A DNA stretch of 64,000 nt from Terfezia claveryi (GCA_015179025.1 WHUX01000187.1:39467-103466), one strand, 5' to 3'. Shown: positions 10,863 through 23,663, counted from the stretch's first letter. Program-made: numbers and translations. The notes: generated by a model not told the origin, from the sequence alone.

Positions 10863-12972
10863 CATCAGCAAGAAATCGTGTTTGCGTCCTGTGCTTCTGG
10901 ACGCACAGGACGCACCGGACGCACAGGACGAAAACTCAAGATCAGGACGCCAATGCTTGTTCCTCTTGCGTCGGGACGCACTAGCAGCTGGCGCCCGCGC
11001 TTGGGACGCAACACTCGCCCGTGGCAGGTGTTCCCGCGTCCAGGACGCAACACAAGCGTGCTTCTGCTCCTAGAACGCAACACAAGTGTGCTCCCACGCC
11101 TGGGACGCAACACATGCGCTTTGCAGATGCTCCCTCCTCTTGGACGCAACATGGAACGGGCTGCTCGTCCCCAACGCTATAGGTTCTATGGCTGGCGTTG
11201 CTAACGAATAGCCCACTATCGCTCTCTTCTACAATGCACACCCGCTCACCACTTCCATGTATGACAGCCAGGTAGGTAGCCACTATTGCAGCCATTGAAT
11301 ATGCATGCAGCTGAAATATCCATTGTATTCGCTAATAATTATATATACAGAAGTATTGAGTAATAGATATATATATAGAACAAGCACTCGCTGCTTCAAT
11401 CGCTCTAACACTCGCTCTAACACTCGCTCTAATACTCGCTCCAATACTCGCTCTCATACTCGCTCTATTACTTGCTCTAATACTCGCCATAATGTGCTGG
11501 AATATAGTGCGAAGGGAAAATGCGCGGGGCAGGGAGGTATATATACAGGAAAACCATAGTTGCTAAGGCCGACTGCTAAGGCCGATAATTTAGACTTTCT
11601 GAAGACAATGAGATAAGGGATAACAAGAGAAGTGGCATGACAGTGACCAATGGCGTTCAGCCCCCTTTCGCCCGCGGGTGCGGTACTATTCAATGCCTGG
11701 CCTGGTAATAGTCATATTGAGCAATCGTAGTCGTGGTATTGAGATATGTGTGGAGTTCATGCTTTGTGATATGTTTCATAGGAATTCATGCATTCGCGGG
11801 CATATATATATATATATGCAAGAAACTCGTGCTTTTGGAGACATATATATATATATATGCCCATGAATGCATGGATTTCTTGGATATATATATATAAGCC
11901 TGCCAATGCATGGATTTCTTGTATATAATATATAAGCTAACGAATGCATGGATTTCTCACATATACATATATATGTCTCCATAAGCACGAGTTTCTCGTA
12001 CATATATATATAAGTCTCCAAAAGCACGAATTTCTCGTATATATATATATATATGCCTGTGTATACATGAATTCCTACGAAACATATCACAAAGCGTGAA
12101 CTCCGCACATATCTGTATACCACGACTACGATTGCCCAATATGACTATTACCAGGCCAGGCATTAAATAGTACGGCACCCGCGGGCGAAAGGGGGCTGAG
12201 CGCCATTGGTCACTGTCATCCCACTTCTCTTATTATCCCTTATCTCATTGTTTTCGGAAAGTCTAAATTGTCGGCCTTAGCAGTCGGCCTTGGCAACTAT
12301 GGTTTTCCTGTATATATAGCTCCCTGCCCCGTGCATTTTCCCTTCGCTCTATATCCCAGCACATTATAGCGAGTATTAGAGCGAGTAATAGAGCGAGTAT
12401 AAGAGCGAGTATTGGAGCGAGTATTAGGGCAAGTATTAGAGCGAGTATTAAAGCGAGTATTAGAGTGAGAATTGGAGCGAGTATTAGAGCGAGTATTAGA
12501 GCGAGTGTTAGAGCAATTGAAGCAGCGAGTGCTTCTTCTATATATATATCTATTACTCAATACTTCTGTGTATATAATTATTAGCGAATACAATGGATAT
12601 TTCCGCTGCATGAATATTCAATGGCTGCAATAGTAGCTACGCACCTGGCTGGTATTAGAGCATCGTACATACAAGTGGGTGCATTGTAACTATAGCATTA
12701 ACAATATGATGATGCCAAGGGAAGGAACTCAAATATCCAGAGATTGAAATATGCCAACCAGCGTCCGGATGGCTTTGGTTGCCCCAATGGTGTCCAGATT
12801 GTCTTGCAACTCAGCCGGGCGTCCAGATTATGCTACAACTCAGCCGGGCGTCCTGATTGTGTTGCAACGCAGCCAGCGTCTAGACGCACAGGACGTACAG
12901 GACGCACACGCGCGAGCTCTCGCATCCGGACGCTGGGCGGTACGTCCGGACGCCACTTTTTTCTTGCTGATG
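10863..12972. mobile_element. Element A: foldback DNA transposon with CATCAGCAAG termini
   Basis: The left end is CATCAGCAAGAAA (10863) and the right end TTTTTTCTTGCTGATG (to 12972). The TSD is AA (10861-10862 and 12973-12974). The empty site is seen in F2-2, where RT reads straight through (NIRNNKESEQHSTFL). No coding gene is recognised. Subterminal regions (about 10880-11160 and 12760-12960) hold repeated GACGCA motifs, and the middle is a large inverted repeat. It is non-autonomous. The end sequence and 2-bp TSD match elements B, C and E. Confidence 0.88.
11289..12630. repeat. Large inverted repeat (foldback) inside element A
   Basis: Arms of about 600 bp, 11289-11940 and about 11960-12630, are reverse complements of each other. 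For example, ATTCGCTAATAATTATATATAC near 11330 pairs with its complement near 12570. Each arm holds a CTCGCTCTAATA-type tandem array, a GCATGACAGTGACCAATGGC block and (TA)n tracts with CATGAATGCATGG at the centre. Arms in element B are homologous. Confidence 0.85.
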
Positions 12973-12974
12973 AA

Positions 12975-14188
12975 TCTGAGCAACACTCTACCTTTTTATA
13001 TTACATGGGATATTTTAGAAGCAGAGATATGCAACAAGGGGATCGTAACGTACCAGGTACCATGGTTCGCGTTATGCATGAAATTTTTAAGGACATGGTC
13101 TATAAAAATTTAATCATCTATATTGATGATATTATTATATTCTCCAAAACTTTTGGAGAACATGTAGAATTATTGAAGAAAGTACTTCAACATCTATAGG
13201 ACGAGAAATTCTATCTCAAAGAAAGTAAATGCCAGTTCTGTACTCCAAGATTGGAAATCTTAGGACATGTTTTGACATCAGATGGATTATATGTAGACCC
13301 AAAGAAGAGGACTACTATATTAACATTTCTAACTCCTATAAGAAAAAAGGATCTTAGAGGATTCCGTGGAATTGTTAATTATCTCAGCAGATTTATTCCT
13401 GACTTAGTATTGTATGCAAGCACCCTGTCAGAACTGCAAAGAGAAATAAAGAAATGGGAATAGACAGATACTCATAATGCAGCGTTTGAAAAACTTAAGG
13501 AACTTGTGAATTCCCCACATGTTTTAAAACCCTGGAATAATGAATCTACTGAACCCAAATATTTAGTCTGTGATGCTAGTGATGTAGGACTAGGATCTTG
13601 GATAGGTCAAGGACTGTTGACCCATATCAGACCATCATGCTTCTACTCTAGAAAATTTAATCCAGCATAGCTTAATTATCCTACCTTTCAAAAAGAATTA
13701 TTAGCGATTATTGACTCATAAAATTTTTGGAAGCACAATTGAGAGGTCACAAGTTCACTACCCTTACAGACTACAAACCATTAGTAAACATCCATACTTA
13801 AATACCTGTGAGCCAGAAATTGAGGTGATGGCAAGATTACCTAATAGAATTTGATACAGACATACAGCATACTACAGAAAAGGAAAATTTGATAGGAGAT
13901 GCTCTATCAAGAAAGTATAAATACTTGGACACTCCCACTACTGAGGACGATTATATTTCCAACAGCATCGATCCTCTTAACTACACCTACAATTGCAACA
14001 TCTCTACCAACGCTTTAAGAACTTTCCACTTACCAGAAACCTCTACTTAGAACAATATGGTTTCTCGCTGAGCTATCAATTTCAAGCATGTCGACTGTGA
14101 CTTCAACAAATGTCGTGGAAGAGCAGAAGAACTTAGACACCATATCTTCTGTCCATACTTCAAGGGTATCCCAGATGAAGAAAGCGAA
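12975..14188 (+). pseudogene. F2-1 RT C-terminal part and RNase H
   Basis: RT resumes after element A with YKNLIIYIDDIIIFSKTFGE (YIDD catalytic box, about 13100-13160). It continues through LGHVLTSDGLYVDPKK and DLRGFRGIVNYLSRFIPDL to RNase H (KYLVCDASDVGLGSWIGQG, about 13555-13620). Stops occur at about 13199 and 13462. It is then cut by element B at 14189, within an acidic segment equivalent to NEESEYDMMK of F2-2. Confidence 0.85.
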
Positions 14189-14554
14189 CATCAGCAAAAA
14201 TAATATTTGCGTCCTGTAAGTTAGACGCATGTAATGCATGGGACGATAACTCAAAATCAGGATGCAAACGCTTGTTGCGCTACCGTCCTGACGCACTGGG
14301 ACGTTGCTCACACGCCTGGGATACAACACCAATTCTTGGCAGTTGCGCTCGTATCTAGGACGCACTGTGATATTGCTCACATGCCTGGGACGCAACACTA
14401 AGGCTGGGCAGTTGCTCTCGCATTTGGGACGCACTGGGATGTTGGCTCCGTGCCTAGGACGCAAGCATACATACAACCTTTGTCCCGACGCACTTGGAAA
14501 CACAACCCGCTTACAGCTTGCATCTGTTATGTTCTTACACCAGCCAGCTATGTA

Positions 14555-17330
14555 GCCGGGTTTGCAACCTTTGAAAATGCATGCAGTAGAAATATTCATT
14601 GTATTGGCCAATTATTATATATACAGAGAGGTATTTAGCAATAGATATGTACACAGAACATTTGTGCAGCAACACTCGCTCTAACTCTTGGCCTAACCTT
14701 CGCTCTAACTCTCATTGTATCTATCGCTCTAACTCTCACTCTAATGCTCGCTCTAATTCTCGCTCTAATGCTCTCTCTAATACTCGCTGTAATATGCTGG
14801 GAATAAGGGAAAAAGCGCAGAGAAGGGAAGTATATATACAGGAAAACCATAGTTGCCAAGGCCAACTGCTAAGGCCGACAATTTAGACTTTCCGAAGACA
14901 ATAAGATAAGGAATAATAAGAGAAGTGGCATGACAGTGATCAACGGCGCTCAGCCCCTCTTTCATACGCAGGTGCCATACTACTCAATGCTTGGCTTGGT
15001 AATAGTCATATTGGGAAATCGTAGTCGTGGTACTGTGACCGAGACAAGTACTGCAGAATTTACGCTTTGTGATATATCCCGTAGGAATTCATGCATGCGC
15101 AGGCTTATATAAGTATATATGTTCTGGTCCGTTCCGGGATCCGGTCCATACCGGTATGGTCCGGTCCATACCGGTATGGACTGGATATCACAACGGACCA
15201 GGCCGTTACAGTATGGCTGGATATTGCAACGGACCAGGCCGTTACGGAATTAAATTGTTCAATGTCACGGATAGCAACAAGGATTTACCACAAACACAGC
15301 GGCCACAGCGGCCACAGCGACATTAAAATTACTAAATAGGGACATATCCGATATAAAGGTAATTTTGTAGCAACATTTGGTCAAAGAACATCGGAGATAA
15401 CATAAAATGACCTATTGTAGAAAATACTCAGTAGAGGTATACCCGAAATGAAGGTTATTATGTGGTGACCTAAGAAGTAGTGTGATGGCGCTTGGAGTAT
15501 AGTGAACTGGGGTAACTCGTTTTGCCTTTTGACATAAGTGTCTTTCTTAGCGACCGCTCTAGGGATCGAGACTCCTTTTTTTCTATAACCTTTAATACGA
15601 CTATGATCTTTGCCCGAGTAGTGATCGTTGCCAAATCAGGGTGACCACATCATCGTCAACCTCAGTTACCTTGTATGCTGATTTGCTCGCTCGATTTTAG
15701 GCTGATTTCCTCGCTCGATTCTATGCTAGTGGTGATTTCCTTGCTCAATTCTCTGCTGATTTCCTTGCTCAATTCTAGTGGATATCCAGGCTAATATGGA
15801 CAGTGAATTGCAGGCTCATATGGACGGCGAATCTAGGATTCTAGGGATGTGGATGTGAAGGCTGGTACAGATGGGGATTTTGGGGTGCAGCATGTTAGAT
15901 AGCCTTATTAGATAATCGTGAGAATAAAATGGATTATTTCAAAATGCATATAATGCAGGTGAACTACAAGAACAAGCGCGGCTATGCTGGGAGACCATTT
16001 GTGTTGGAGTTTGGAATGGGATGGTGACTGCGTAGAGGGTAGAGGTTAAGGTAGACATGAATCTAGGAATATAGCATCAAATGATTTACGTTGGTTAGGC
16101 CAAATGCGTAGGGAAATATAAGAAGATATGAATATTTATGCCATCCTGGAACGGCCTGGGTAATCTCGCAATCTCGCAACGGCCCGGTCCATACCGGTAT
16201 GGGGGGCCATACCGGTATGGCCCGGGCAATCCTGGAATGGCCTGGTCCATACCGGTATGGCCTGGAATCCCGGAATGGACCAGAACATATATATACGAGA
16301 AACCTATGTGCTCGCTGCGTATATATATATATGCGAGAAATCCATGCATTCGCGGGCTTATATATATATATATATGCGAGAAATCCATGCATTCGTGCAC
16401 TTATATTTATATATATACAAGAAACTCGTGCTTTTGGAGACATATATATATATATACGAGAAACTCGTACTTTTAGAGCCTGATATATATATATGCGAGA
16501 AACTCGTGCTTTTGGAGACATATATATATATGTGCGAGAAACTTGTGCTTTTGGAGACATATATATATATGTGCAAGAAAGTCGTACTTTTAGATACATA
16601 TATATATATATGTGAGAAACTCGTGCTTTTGGAGACTTATATATGTATATACGAGAAACTCGTGCTTTTGGAGACATATATATATATGTGCGAGAAATCT
16701 ATGCATTCGCAGACTTATATATATATATGTAAGAAACTCGTGCTTTTGGAGACATATATATATATGTGCGAGAAACTCGTGCTTTCAGATACTTATATAT
16801 ATATGCCCGTGAATGCATGAATTCCTACGGGATATATCACAAAGCGTGAATTCTGCAGTACTTGTCTCGGTCACAGTACTATGACTACGATTTCCTAATA
16901 TGACTATTACCAGGCCAGGCATTGAGTAGTATGCCACTCGCATGCGAAAGAGGGGCTGAGCGCCATTGATCACTGTCATGCCACTTCTCTTATTATTCCT
17001 TATCTTATTGTCTTCGGAAAGTCTAAATTGTCGGCCTTAGCAGTCAGCCTTGGCAACTATGGTTTTCCTGTATATATACTTCCCTTCTCCCCACTTTTTC
17101 CCTTATTCCCAGCATATTATAGTGAGTATTAGAGAGAGCATTAGAGGGAGAGTTAGAGCGATGGATACAATGAGAGTTAGAGTGAAGGTTAGGCCAAAGG
17201 TTGGAGTGAGTGTTGCTACACAAATGTTCCGTGTACATATCTATTGCTAAATACCTTTCTGTATATATAATAATTGGCCAAAACAATGAATATTTCTGTT
17301 GCATGCAAATTCAAAGGTTGCAAACCCGGC
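14555..17330. repeat. Inverted arms of element B
   Basis: The left arm (about 14555-15110) includes TAACTCTCACTCTAATGCTC-type tandem units and GAAGTGGCATGACAGTGATC. The right arm (about 16790-17330) is its reverse complement. The arms are also similar to those of element A, showing common ancestry. Confidence 0.82.
16280..16812. repeat. Degenerate tandem array GAGAAACTCGTGCTTTTGG plus (TA)n
   Basis: About ten units of roughly 50 bp alternate a CGAGAAACTCGTGCTTTTGG or CGAGAAATCCATGCATTCG block with a (TA)n tract. The same modules occur around 11800-12060 in element A. Both strands give long spurious reading frames rich in Tyr and Ile. Confidence 0.85.
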
Positions 17331-17677
17331 TACATAGCTGGCTGGTGTAAAAACGTAGCAGATGCAAGCTGTAAGCGAGTTGTGTTTCCAAGTGGTCGGG
17401 ATAAAGGTTGTACATATGCTTGTGTCCCAGGCACGGGGCCAACATCCCAGTGTATCCCAGATACAAGATCAACTGCCCAGCATTGGTGTTGCGTCCCAGG
17501 CGAGGGGGCAACGTTCCTGTGCACCCAGATACAAGAGCAACTGCCCAGCATTGGTGTTGCGTTACAGGCAAGGGGGCAACGTTCTAGTGTGTCCAGATGC
17601 ACAAGACGCACAGGACGCAAACTCGCGTCCGGATGCTTGGTGGTATGTCCTGACGCACATTTTTTTTTGCTGATAAA

Positions 17678-20200
17678 TATGACATGATGAAGAAAGAAGA
17701 GTCTTCAGATGACGAGACTCTATCCACCATACCAGAAGAAGTTTTCAGCGGGTATAATCGCATACCCAATATTAACAAGAACAAACCTTTAACAGTTCTT
17801 GTACTAAGATATAGGCCTTCATTTTCTGAAAACATTCTACAAAAATCTCTCGCTCCCGAAGAAGCGAAGGAAATTGCTATTGACCTAGCTCATAGCAATT
17901 GGCAATAACACAAAAGAATGCACTGGTTCTTTTGCCGAGATTTTTACTGTCCAGCTCATGGCAGCTCCCATGCCATGAACAACCGTATGTTTATCATCAA
18001 AATATATGCAATTTACAATCACCATAGATATAGCAGTTTGAACTATGACCTGTCAGCCTCAGTTCTTAAAAAGGAGAAGGAATTCCTTATAACTCGTATT
18101 GCGCATCTCGTATCTACAAATGAGCCTCAAAAGGAACTAGCACCTGTACAACAAACGCTAGCTTATCTACCTCTATAAGCTCTTAGCCTCGAAGAGGCTA
18201 TCCAAGAAATTGAAGAATGGGCAAAAAGATGGATTACTAACAAACCAATCTACCATACTCTCCAACCCAGCATTCAGTTTAGTAACCCTACCGAACAGAT
18301 GAGCACCTGACAAATGGAACAGGAGATCATGAATACTCCTATTGCCCTACAACAATCATGGGATGCACCTCAACAACCAGCTACAACTGCTAGGAGCAGT
18401 AAGGCAATTCTAATCAACACTGCCGACGTCACTGCTCATTCTAAAAAGCGAGTAGCCATTGATGAAGATTCATCCTCCTTCATTCAAGACACCAAGACCT
18501 CTAGACAGCGTTGTAATTTCTGTAAGTTCTCAGGACATAATGCTTCTACATGCAAGGAGAAGAAACCCACTATTAATAAGTTCAATATAAGGATCGAACC
18601 GACCCTCAACAAGCTCATTGAAGAGAAACACATCAGTGACGGATGGGAGCATGACAAGGTCTACTTTATCACATACTGGCTTAACCAAGGTACAGGTATG
18701 AAAGCTGCATATCAATCATACATGAGAGTATGTCCTATCTGGAAGAACTACTATGATACCTTTGTGAACCGTAAGGTTCATAAAAGAAAAGACGGATTTT
18801 TGTATGTCAAGAACCAACAAGGACAATGGAGATTAGTCTTGCCCTCTACCTTTAACATAGAAGGTAAGAACTATCTTGAATTGGTTATTAAAGATGCACA
18901 TGAAGCAACTGCTCATAGTAGGATTGAAAAAATGATGAAATGTCTTACTGATCGATATGATTGCCAGTCCTTTGTAGAAACAACTAAGGACTATATCAGA
19001 AGTTGTAATACTTGTCAATAGACAAAGTATTCCAACAAGACGCCATTTGGACTCGTAACTCTATTACATGTACTAAGTAGGCCATGGACTGACATATCGA
19101 TAGATTTTCTTAAGTTAGCACCTGTGTTTACTAAGTGTTCAGTTTTGTACCTGAATATTCCTATTGAAGAAGATCATATAGTTTGTATTTCATGACTTTA
19201 GATTATTGTCGATAGACAATCAGGATTCAAGTTTCTTATTCCTGTCTCAGATAATTTCATAGCAGAACAATGTACTACTACCTTTGATACTCATGTAGTC
19301 CTGACTATGGGATACCCTTTCTGTATTGTTTTTGACCACAATACTTTTTTTATGTCAACGCACTTTCAAGATTCTGCTAGGAATAAAGGAATCAAGTTGG
19401 AACCGTCCATCGCATATCATCTATGTGCAGATGGACAATCGGAAATTGTGAACAAAGAAATTCTACAAGTAGCAAGAGCCTGTAAAATTGAAGGATTTGA
19501 TTGGCTACATAAACTACCAGAGATACAGTTGAAACTTAATTCTAGATATAATGCCACTAGACATAATAGTCCCTTTTTCATGCTATTTGTATTTAATGCA
19601 CATCTTGGTATATCGATACTTCTATACTCCATTAATGCATATGTACCAGTGAATTAATGTTATGAGATAACATCTAAAACCTATATAACGCCAAGAAGAC
19701 TCAAGCATCTCAAGGAAACAAATGACTACCCAATACAGCCAAATTTTCAGTCAGACAACAAGTTATGCTTTCCTCAGAAAATATCAACCTATCAAATGTC
19801 TCACACAAACTCAAACCAAAATGGCTAGGCCCATTTCCCATTATTTCTAGTAATCGGAAACGCAATAACTATAGCCTAGACCTATCCAGTCAACCTAACC
19901 TCCACCTCATATATAATACTTTTTATATTAGCAAACTCAAACTATACTATAAAAACAATCCTACTCAGTTCCCTTATAGACAATCTTAGGAACCAGGACC
20001 TATTCAAGATGATCATTATGAAGTTGAAAAGGTATTAGAATTGAGAATAGCTCCTCAAACTGGAGAAAGATAATATAAGGTCAGATGGCTAGAATACTCT
20101 CCTAAACATGATTCCTGGGTAAACGCTAAGAATATCACTTCAGAAATTCTTTAAGACTTCTGGATGACTGGAAGTATGGAAGATACATTTAAAAGACGTT
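17678..20200 (+). pseudogene. F2-1 linker with zinc knuckles, integrase and chromodomain
   Basis: After element B the pol frame continues as an acidic segment (SSDDETLSTIPEEVFSG), then a decayed first knuckle (about 17990-18050) where F2-2 has CTICNHYGHSSLNC. A second, intact knuckle CNFCKFSGHNASTC lies at about 18515-18560. The integrase HHCC domain (HEATAHSRIEKMMK...CNTCQ, to 19018), the core (WTDISIDFLKLAP; ADGQSEIVNKE at about 19430) and a chromodomain (HYEVEKVLELRIAP; YKVRWLEYSPKHDSWV, about 20017-20130) follow. Stops at 17906, 18176, 19018 and elsewhere inactivate it. Confidence 0.85.
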
Positions 20201-20410
20201 GAAGAACTAAAGGAAAACAAGTACCACAAACTAGAGATGAGACCCGAGCTCTCATCTAACAAGAATGAGATAGAATCACGAGTTATAGAAACACTAAAGA
20301 TATTCATGTTAATGCAAATATATTAAAAATGCATCAAATCTTAGGATGTATGGAAACCAATATGGCAGAGTGAGAGAAGTAAGGATAAGAAATCCTTTTA
20401 TGTAGGGAAG

Positions 20411-21379
20411 TGTAATGGAGAACATTGTTTTATTGCTTATATAATTGATTATATACTTTTATATTTCCTATATTACTACTATGTTATGTAACTAAGCCTC
20501 TCGGTTGAAGGACTAGCCTTCAACCACCTTCTATTGCTTTATAAGCATCCACAGCATGCGGAATTTGCCATGGGAAGTTCCATGGCACTTGCCATATGAA
20601 GACACCCTCATTATAGGGGTATGATCTCTGTTTAAGGCATGTGACTCATTACTATAGCCATATGACCATTGTTTAAGTCGTGTGACTCATTACTATAGCT
20701 ATATGAACATTGTTTAAGGCATGTGACTCATTACTATGGCCATATAACCCCTTTTGTATAGCACACCACCTTCTACATCAGGAAAGAAAATAGTTTGTCT
20801 CCAGTGTCTCTAGAGACAGTATTGCCACTAGAGACAATGTGTGTCTCCACGATTGGCAGAATGTCTCCCAGTGTCTCCTGAAGACACTGGGAGACACTAG
20901 GAGACATATGGGAAACACTCAGGAGACACCTAGGAGACATAAAAGACACAAAAGACACCAGAAACAACCCTGTCTCCTGTAGACACCACCTGGCGTCCCG
21001 ATGCCACTTTTTTCTTGCTGATGTAGTATGCCATCCTTTATTGTATTTATTTCCTTAGTCATTAAATCTCAGAGGAGTATAAATAGGCTACTGGATTCTC
21101 TCTAGAATCCACAGAAAGACAAGAAGCAACAAGCAAGTATACAGTGCAAGCAAGCCTATATTCCGATCAGATCAAGATCATATAGCTTAGATAGCACAAA
21201 TCATATAAGATAGATTATACCAGTTAATTACTGTTCCCTCTGGAAATGTCCTAAATAGTAATCTCCCTACCCTTCTGAGGTCTTACCTCAGCAGAACCGA
21301 AATACATAAACGTCTATGCCTACGAATATAGATTGTAAAAATGGTACCAAATAAATACTGTCTAGTACCATTCATTACA
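20411..21379 (+). repeat. F2-1 3' LTR (carrying mini-element C)
   Basis: It starts TGTAATGGAGAAC and ends TTCATTACA, the family termini. Without the 250 bp due to C it is about 720 bp, longer than the 638 bp LTRs of F2-2 because of two extra 41-bp U3 units. A TATA-like GAGTATAAATAGG lies at about 21074. Confidence 0.92.
20776..21023. mobile_element. Mini-element C (248 bp), deletion derivative of E
   Basis: The left end is CATCAGGAAAGAAAATAG (end type 1) and the right end GCCACTTTTTTCTTGCTGATG-like (end type 2). The TSD is TA (20774-20775 and 21024-21025), and the other F2 LTRs show the empty site. The interior is made of GTCTCC/GAGACA palindromic motifs like the subterminal arrays of E. The two ends match the right and left ends of E respectively, so C looks like a MITE-sized derivative of E. 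Confidence 0.88.
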
Positions 21380-22026
21380 ATAAGTAGACAGATTGGTGTT
21401 TTTGTACCTGAGGGCTCGGAGGGCCCTACTGGCAGTGCCAACAGCATCGGGGTCCCCGAACGCCCTATTCAGGATTATGAAAAGGGCCGAGATATTGTTG
21501 AACTTAATCCTAATTTCAAGGACATATAGCTGGATCTGGTAACAAGCTTTCCCCTCCAGCAAGGCAAAAACATATGCCAGTCGATGTTGTTCTGATAGGA
21601 ACCTGGCAGAGTCCCTATTTAGCTTGAAGTTAACTGCATTCTTCTAGGCTCGTAGATGAACCCGGTCCCCATTGAACTTGGAGGGAGTCGGAATACTTTC
21701 GTTCTTATTGCTACTAGCTGCTATTAGTATTGCGAGATTTTCTAGAGTGCAGCTGAGGTTTTGGACCATAGTCCGTTCATTGGCTAGGGCAAGGTTTATA
21801 TAGTTGAGATCCATCTGGAGGACTGTGATCTCTTTGTCGGCAGATCTTAGCCTTTGTTCCGCCACAGCTAGGCTGTTGCTCAGTTTGGCCCCGATGGCAT
21901 CTATGGCCTCAAAGATGTCGATAATTTCTCAATGATAGGTACTCAATTCGTTTAGGCCTGAGGGTATAGGGGAGTTTCTCCAGGTCTGGAACCTGACAGC
22001 CGGTGGTGGGAGAGCTGCTCCTGACA
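21380..22026 (-). pseudogene. G4 gag remnant
   Basis: The minus strand reads MSGAALPPPAVRFQTW-type sequence from about 22026, then SADKEITVLQMDL, IPTPSKFNGDRVHLRA and LNRAFGDPDAVGTASRALRA, matching G1/G3 gag. Stops and many Cys/Arg/Gln losses show transition decay. The remnant is cut at 21380 by insertion of F2-1. The rest of this element is not seen in the window. Confidence 0.85.
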
Positions 22027-22063
22027 TAACTGCATACCAGTTGGTCTAAAGGATCCAATGTAA

Positions 22064-22583
22064 TATAACGACAGCTCTGGGGACAAGGCAACCAAGGGGT
22101 ACGCTAGGGCGAGGATAGGAACGAGGTGAGACATACGTAGAAGTGCTACGTATGTGATCAGAGGTAAGGCTAGTAGCAAGGCAAGGACAGGGCTAGGGTA
22201 ATACATATATAGGAATACTACATGTATGACTGGGGAAGGCTGGGACAGAGGACAAGGGCAAGAGACAAAAGACATGTAGAAGCAGTTGCCACATGTATCG
22301 GAAGGAGACAGCTGTTGCTACAGAGCTGTTTCACGAGACAAGAGGGTGCACAAGGGAGGTGTACGAGCGCTGGGAGAAGCAAGGTCCTGTATTAGGTATA
22401 TAAGATATTGGATAGGGATCCAACGAGATGGCGGAGAGAGTGAGATATATATATAGGCTTTCTTCCTAGCCAAGGCTACCAGAAGGAATAAGTTTCCCGA
22501 GACCCCTATCTCAGGAGCTGAGATAACAATGGTATCATAATGACAATATGAGCAAACTAGGCTAGGAAAGGACGGTTGTGACA
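22064..22583 (-). repeat. G4 5' LTR (decayed)
   Basis: This 520-bp G-family LTR runs from TATAACGACAGC (outer CA mutated to TA on the element strand) to GGTTGTGACA. It retains altered forms of the CACGTAG hairpin (TACGTAG/CTACGTA at about 22133-22156). Confidence 0.85.
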
Positions 22584-22599
22584 GTAGGCCCACAATACT

Positions 22600-23400
22600 G
22601 ACTAAAGCAGCAGTACCCTATATGCTTTCTTAGCCTCTATTGTATTATGTATCTTGTCTACTATTTCTACCTGTTATAGTTTACCATCTTTGATCTTCGC
22701 AATTACCTTTGTATTAATAGCTATCCCAATACCTCTTATATTATCTTCTCTGTCTCTATTATTAACTGCCAGTTCATTCTCAACTACTTCTTACATAGCT
22801 TATTTGACTATGATCTTGATTGTTTTGACTACTTACTCAATCTTTCTATTAGACTGTGAGTAGTACGGTATTGAAAGGTGATATTTAATCTATAAAAGCT
22901 TGCAGAGTACCTTAATAATTAGATTAATGAAATACATACTATAGTTAGACTGTAGAGAGATGGGGCAGTTATATCTAGTAATGATATTATTGTATATGAA
23001 TTTGGCTGCAGTTTCTAGAGATATATCCTTTATTGTAGCACCTTCAGCCTACCTAGTTAACTAATCTACTACTAATATTGCAAACCTTGTACTAGTAGAC
23101 ATATCATCTAGAAATAGCCCTATAAAGTTAATTGACTAGTGAGAGAAGATATCTATAGATGAAATACTATATTCTAACATAGCTAATGGGTTTAGCTTAA
23201 AGAATTGCTGGTATTGCTAGCAAGTAGATATGTAACATTTAGTAATTTTAGCTATAGCTGGGATCTAGAACTATTGGCTTAAGATAGGATAATAGGATCT
23301 CAAACTTCTATGTCATATCCCATTATGAATCATAATTAGAACTTCCCTTGTTCTTTTAACTTTATCTACTACTTCAACTTATTTATACTTATTATCCCTT
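22600..23400 (-). pseudogene. Heavily decayed Ty3/Gypsy integrase remnant
   Basis: On the minus strand, a broken frame keeps integrase signatures: IDIF...INFIGLFLDDMSTSTRFAILVVD, then LETAAKFIYNNIITRYNCP and IPYYSQSNRKIE (an H/D/E-core equivalent where Trp, Arg and Gln codons are now stops). Composition is very AT-rich compared with neighbours, as expected of an old element with C-to-T decay. It differs from both F2 and G families. It directly borders the left end of E at 23419. Confidence 0.75.
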
Positions 23401-23663
23401 CTATTAAACTTTCTACTTCATCAGGAAGAAAAAAGTGGCATCAGGACGCCAGGTGGTGTCTCCTGGAGACACTTATATTATTCCTGTCTCCTATGACCTC
23501 TCACTAGAATCCCAATTTCTTACCTGTCTCCCAGAGCATCCTGTATGTACTTATTCGACCTCTTGTCTTCCAAGGCATCCTGTACACACCTTCCCAACTT
23601 CCTGTCTCCCTGTCTCTGGGCGCATCCCATGCCTTACCAAGAATTTTCTGGCTCCTGACGGTG

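Larger units (their letters stand above)
14189..17675. mobile_element. Element B: foldback DNA transposon related to A
   Basis: The left end is CATCAGCAAAAATAATA (14189) and the right end TTTTTTTTTGCTGATA (to 17675). The TSD is AA (14187-14188 and 17676-17677), and the empty site is visible in F2-2. Subterminal GACGCA-rich blocks lie at about 14215-14500 and 17400-17660. Homologous inverted arms (about 14555-15110 and 16790-17330) flank a unique centre of about 1.1 kb (15120-16280). No gene is recognised in it; many apparent reading frames are microsatellite artefacts. Confidence 0.87.
1..21379 (+). mobile_element. F2-1: plus-strand Ty3/Gypsy chromovirus with nested insertions
   Basis: The element runs from a 5' LTR cut by the window edge (1-547), through gag, protease, RT, RNase H, integrase and chromodomain in sense order, to a 3' LTR at 20411-21379. 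The order RT, RNase H, integrase, chromodomain is the Ty3/Gypsy chromovirus order. The coding sequence is broken by in-frame stops and by five later insertions (S1, G1, A, B, C), whose empty sites are visible in the second copy F2-2. It sits in the gag of element G4: the 3' LTR is followed directly by ATAAG, a normal gag position in G1. The left TSD lies outside the window. Confidence 0.9.

Noticed and set aside
16257..16820. Tyr/Ile-rich frames in elements A and B
   Set aside because: Translations of (TA)n and CTCGTG tandem modules on both strands; not protein-like.
22654..22863. Short hydrophobic plus-strand frame
   Set aside because: It is antisense to the decayed integrase remnant, which keeps family signatures on the minus strand.
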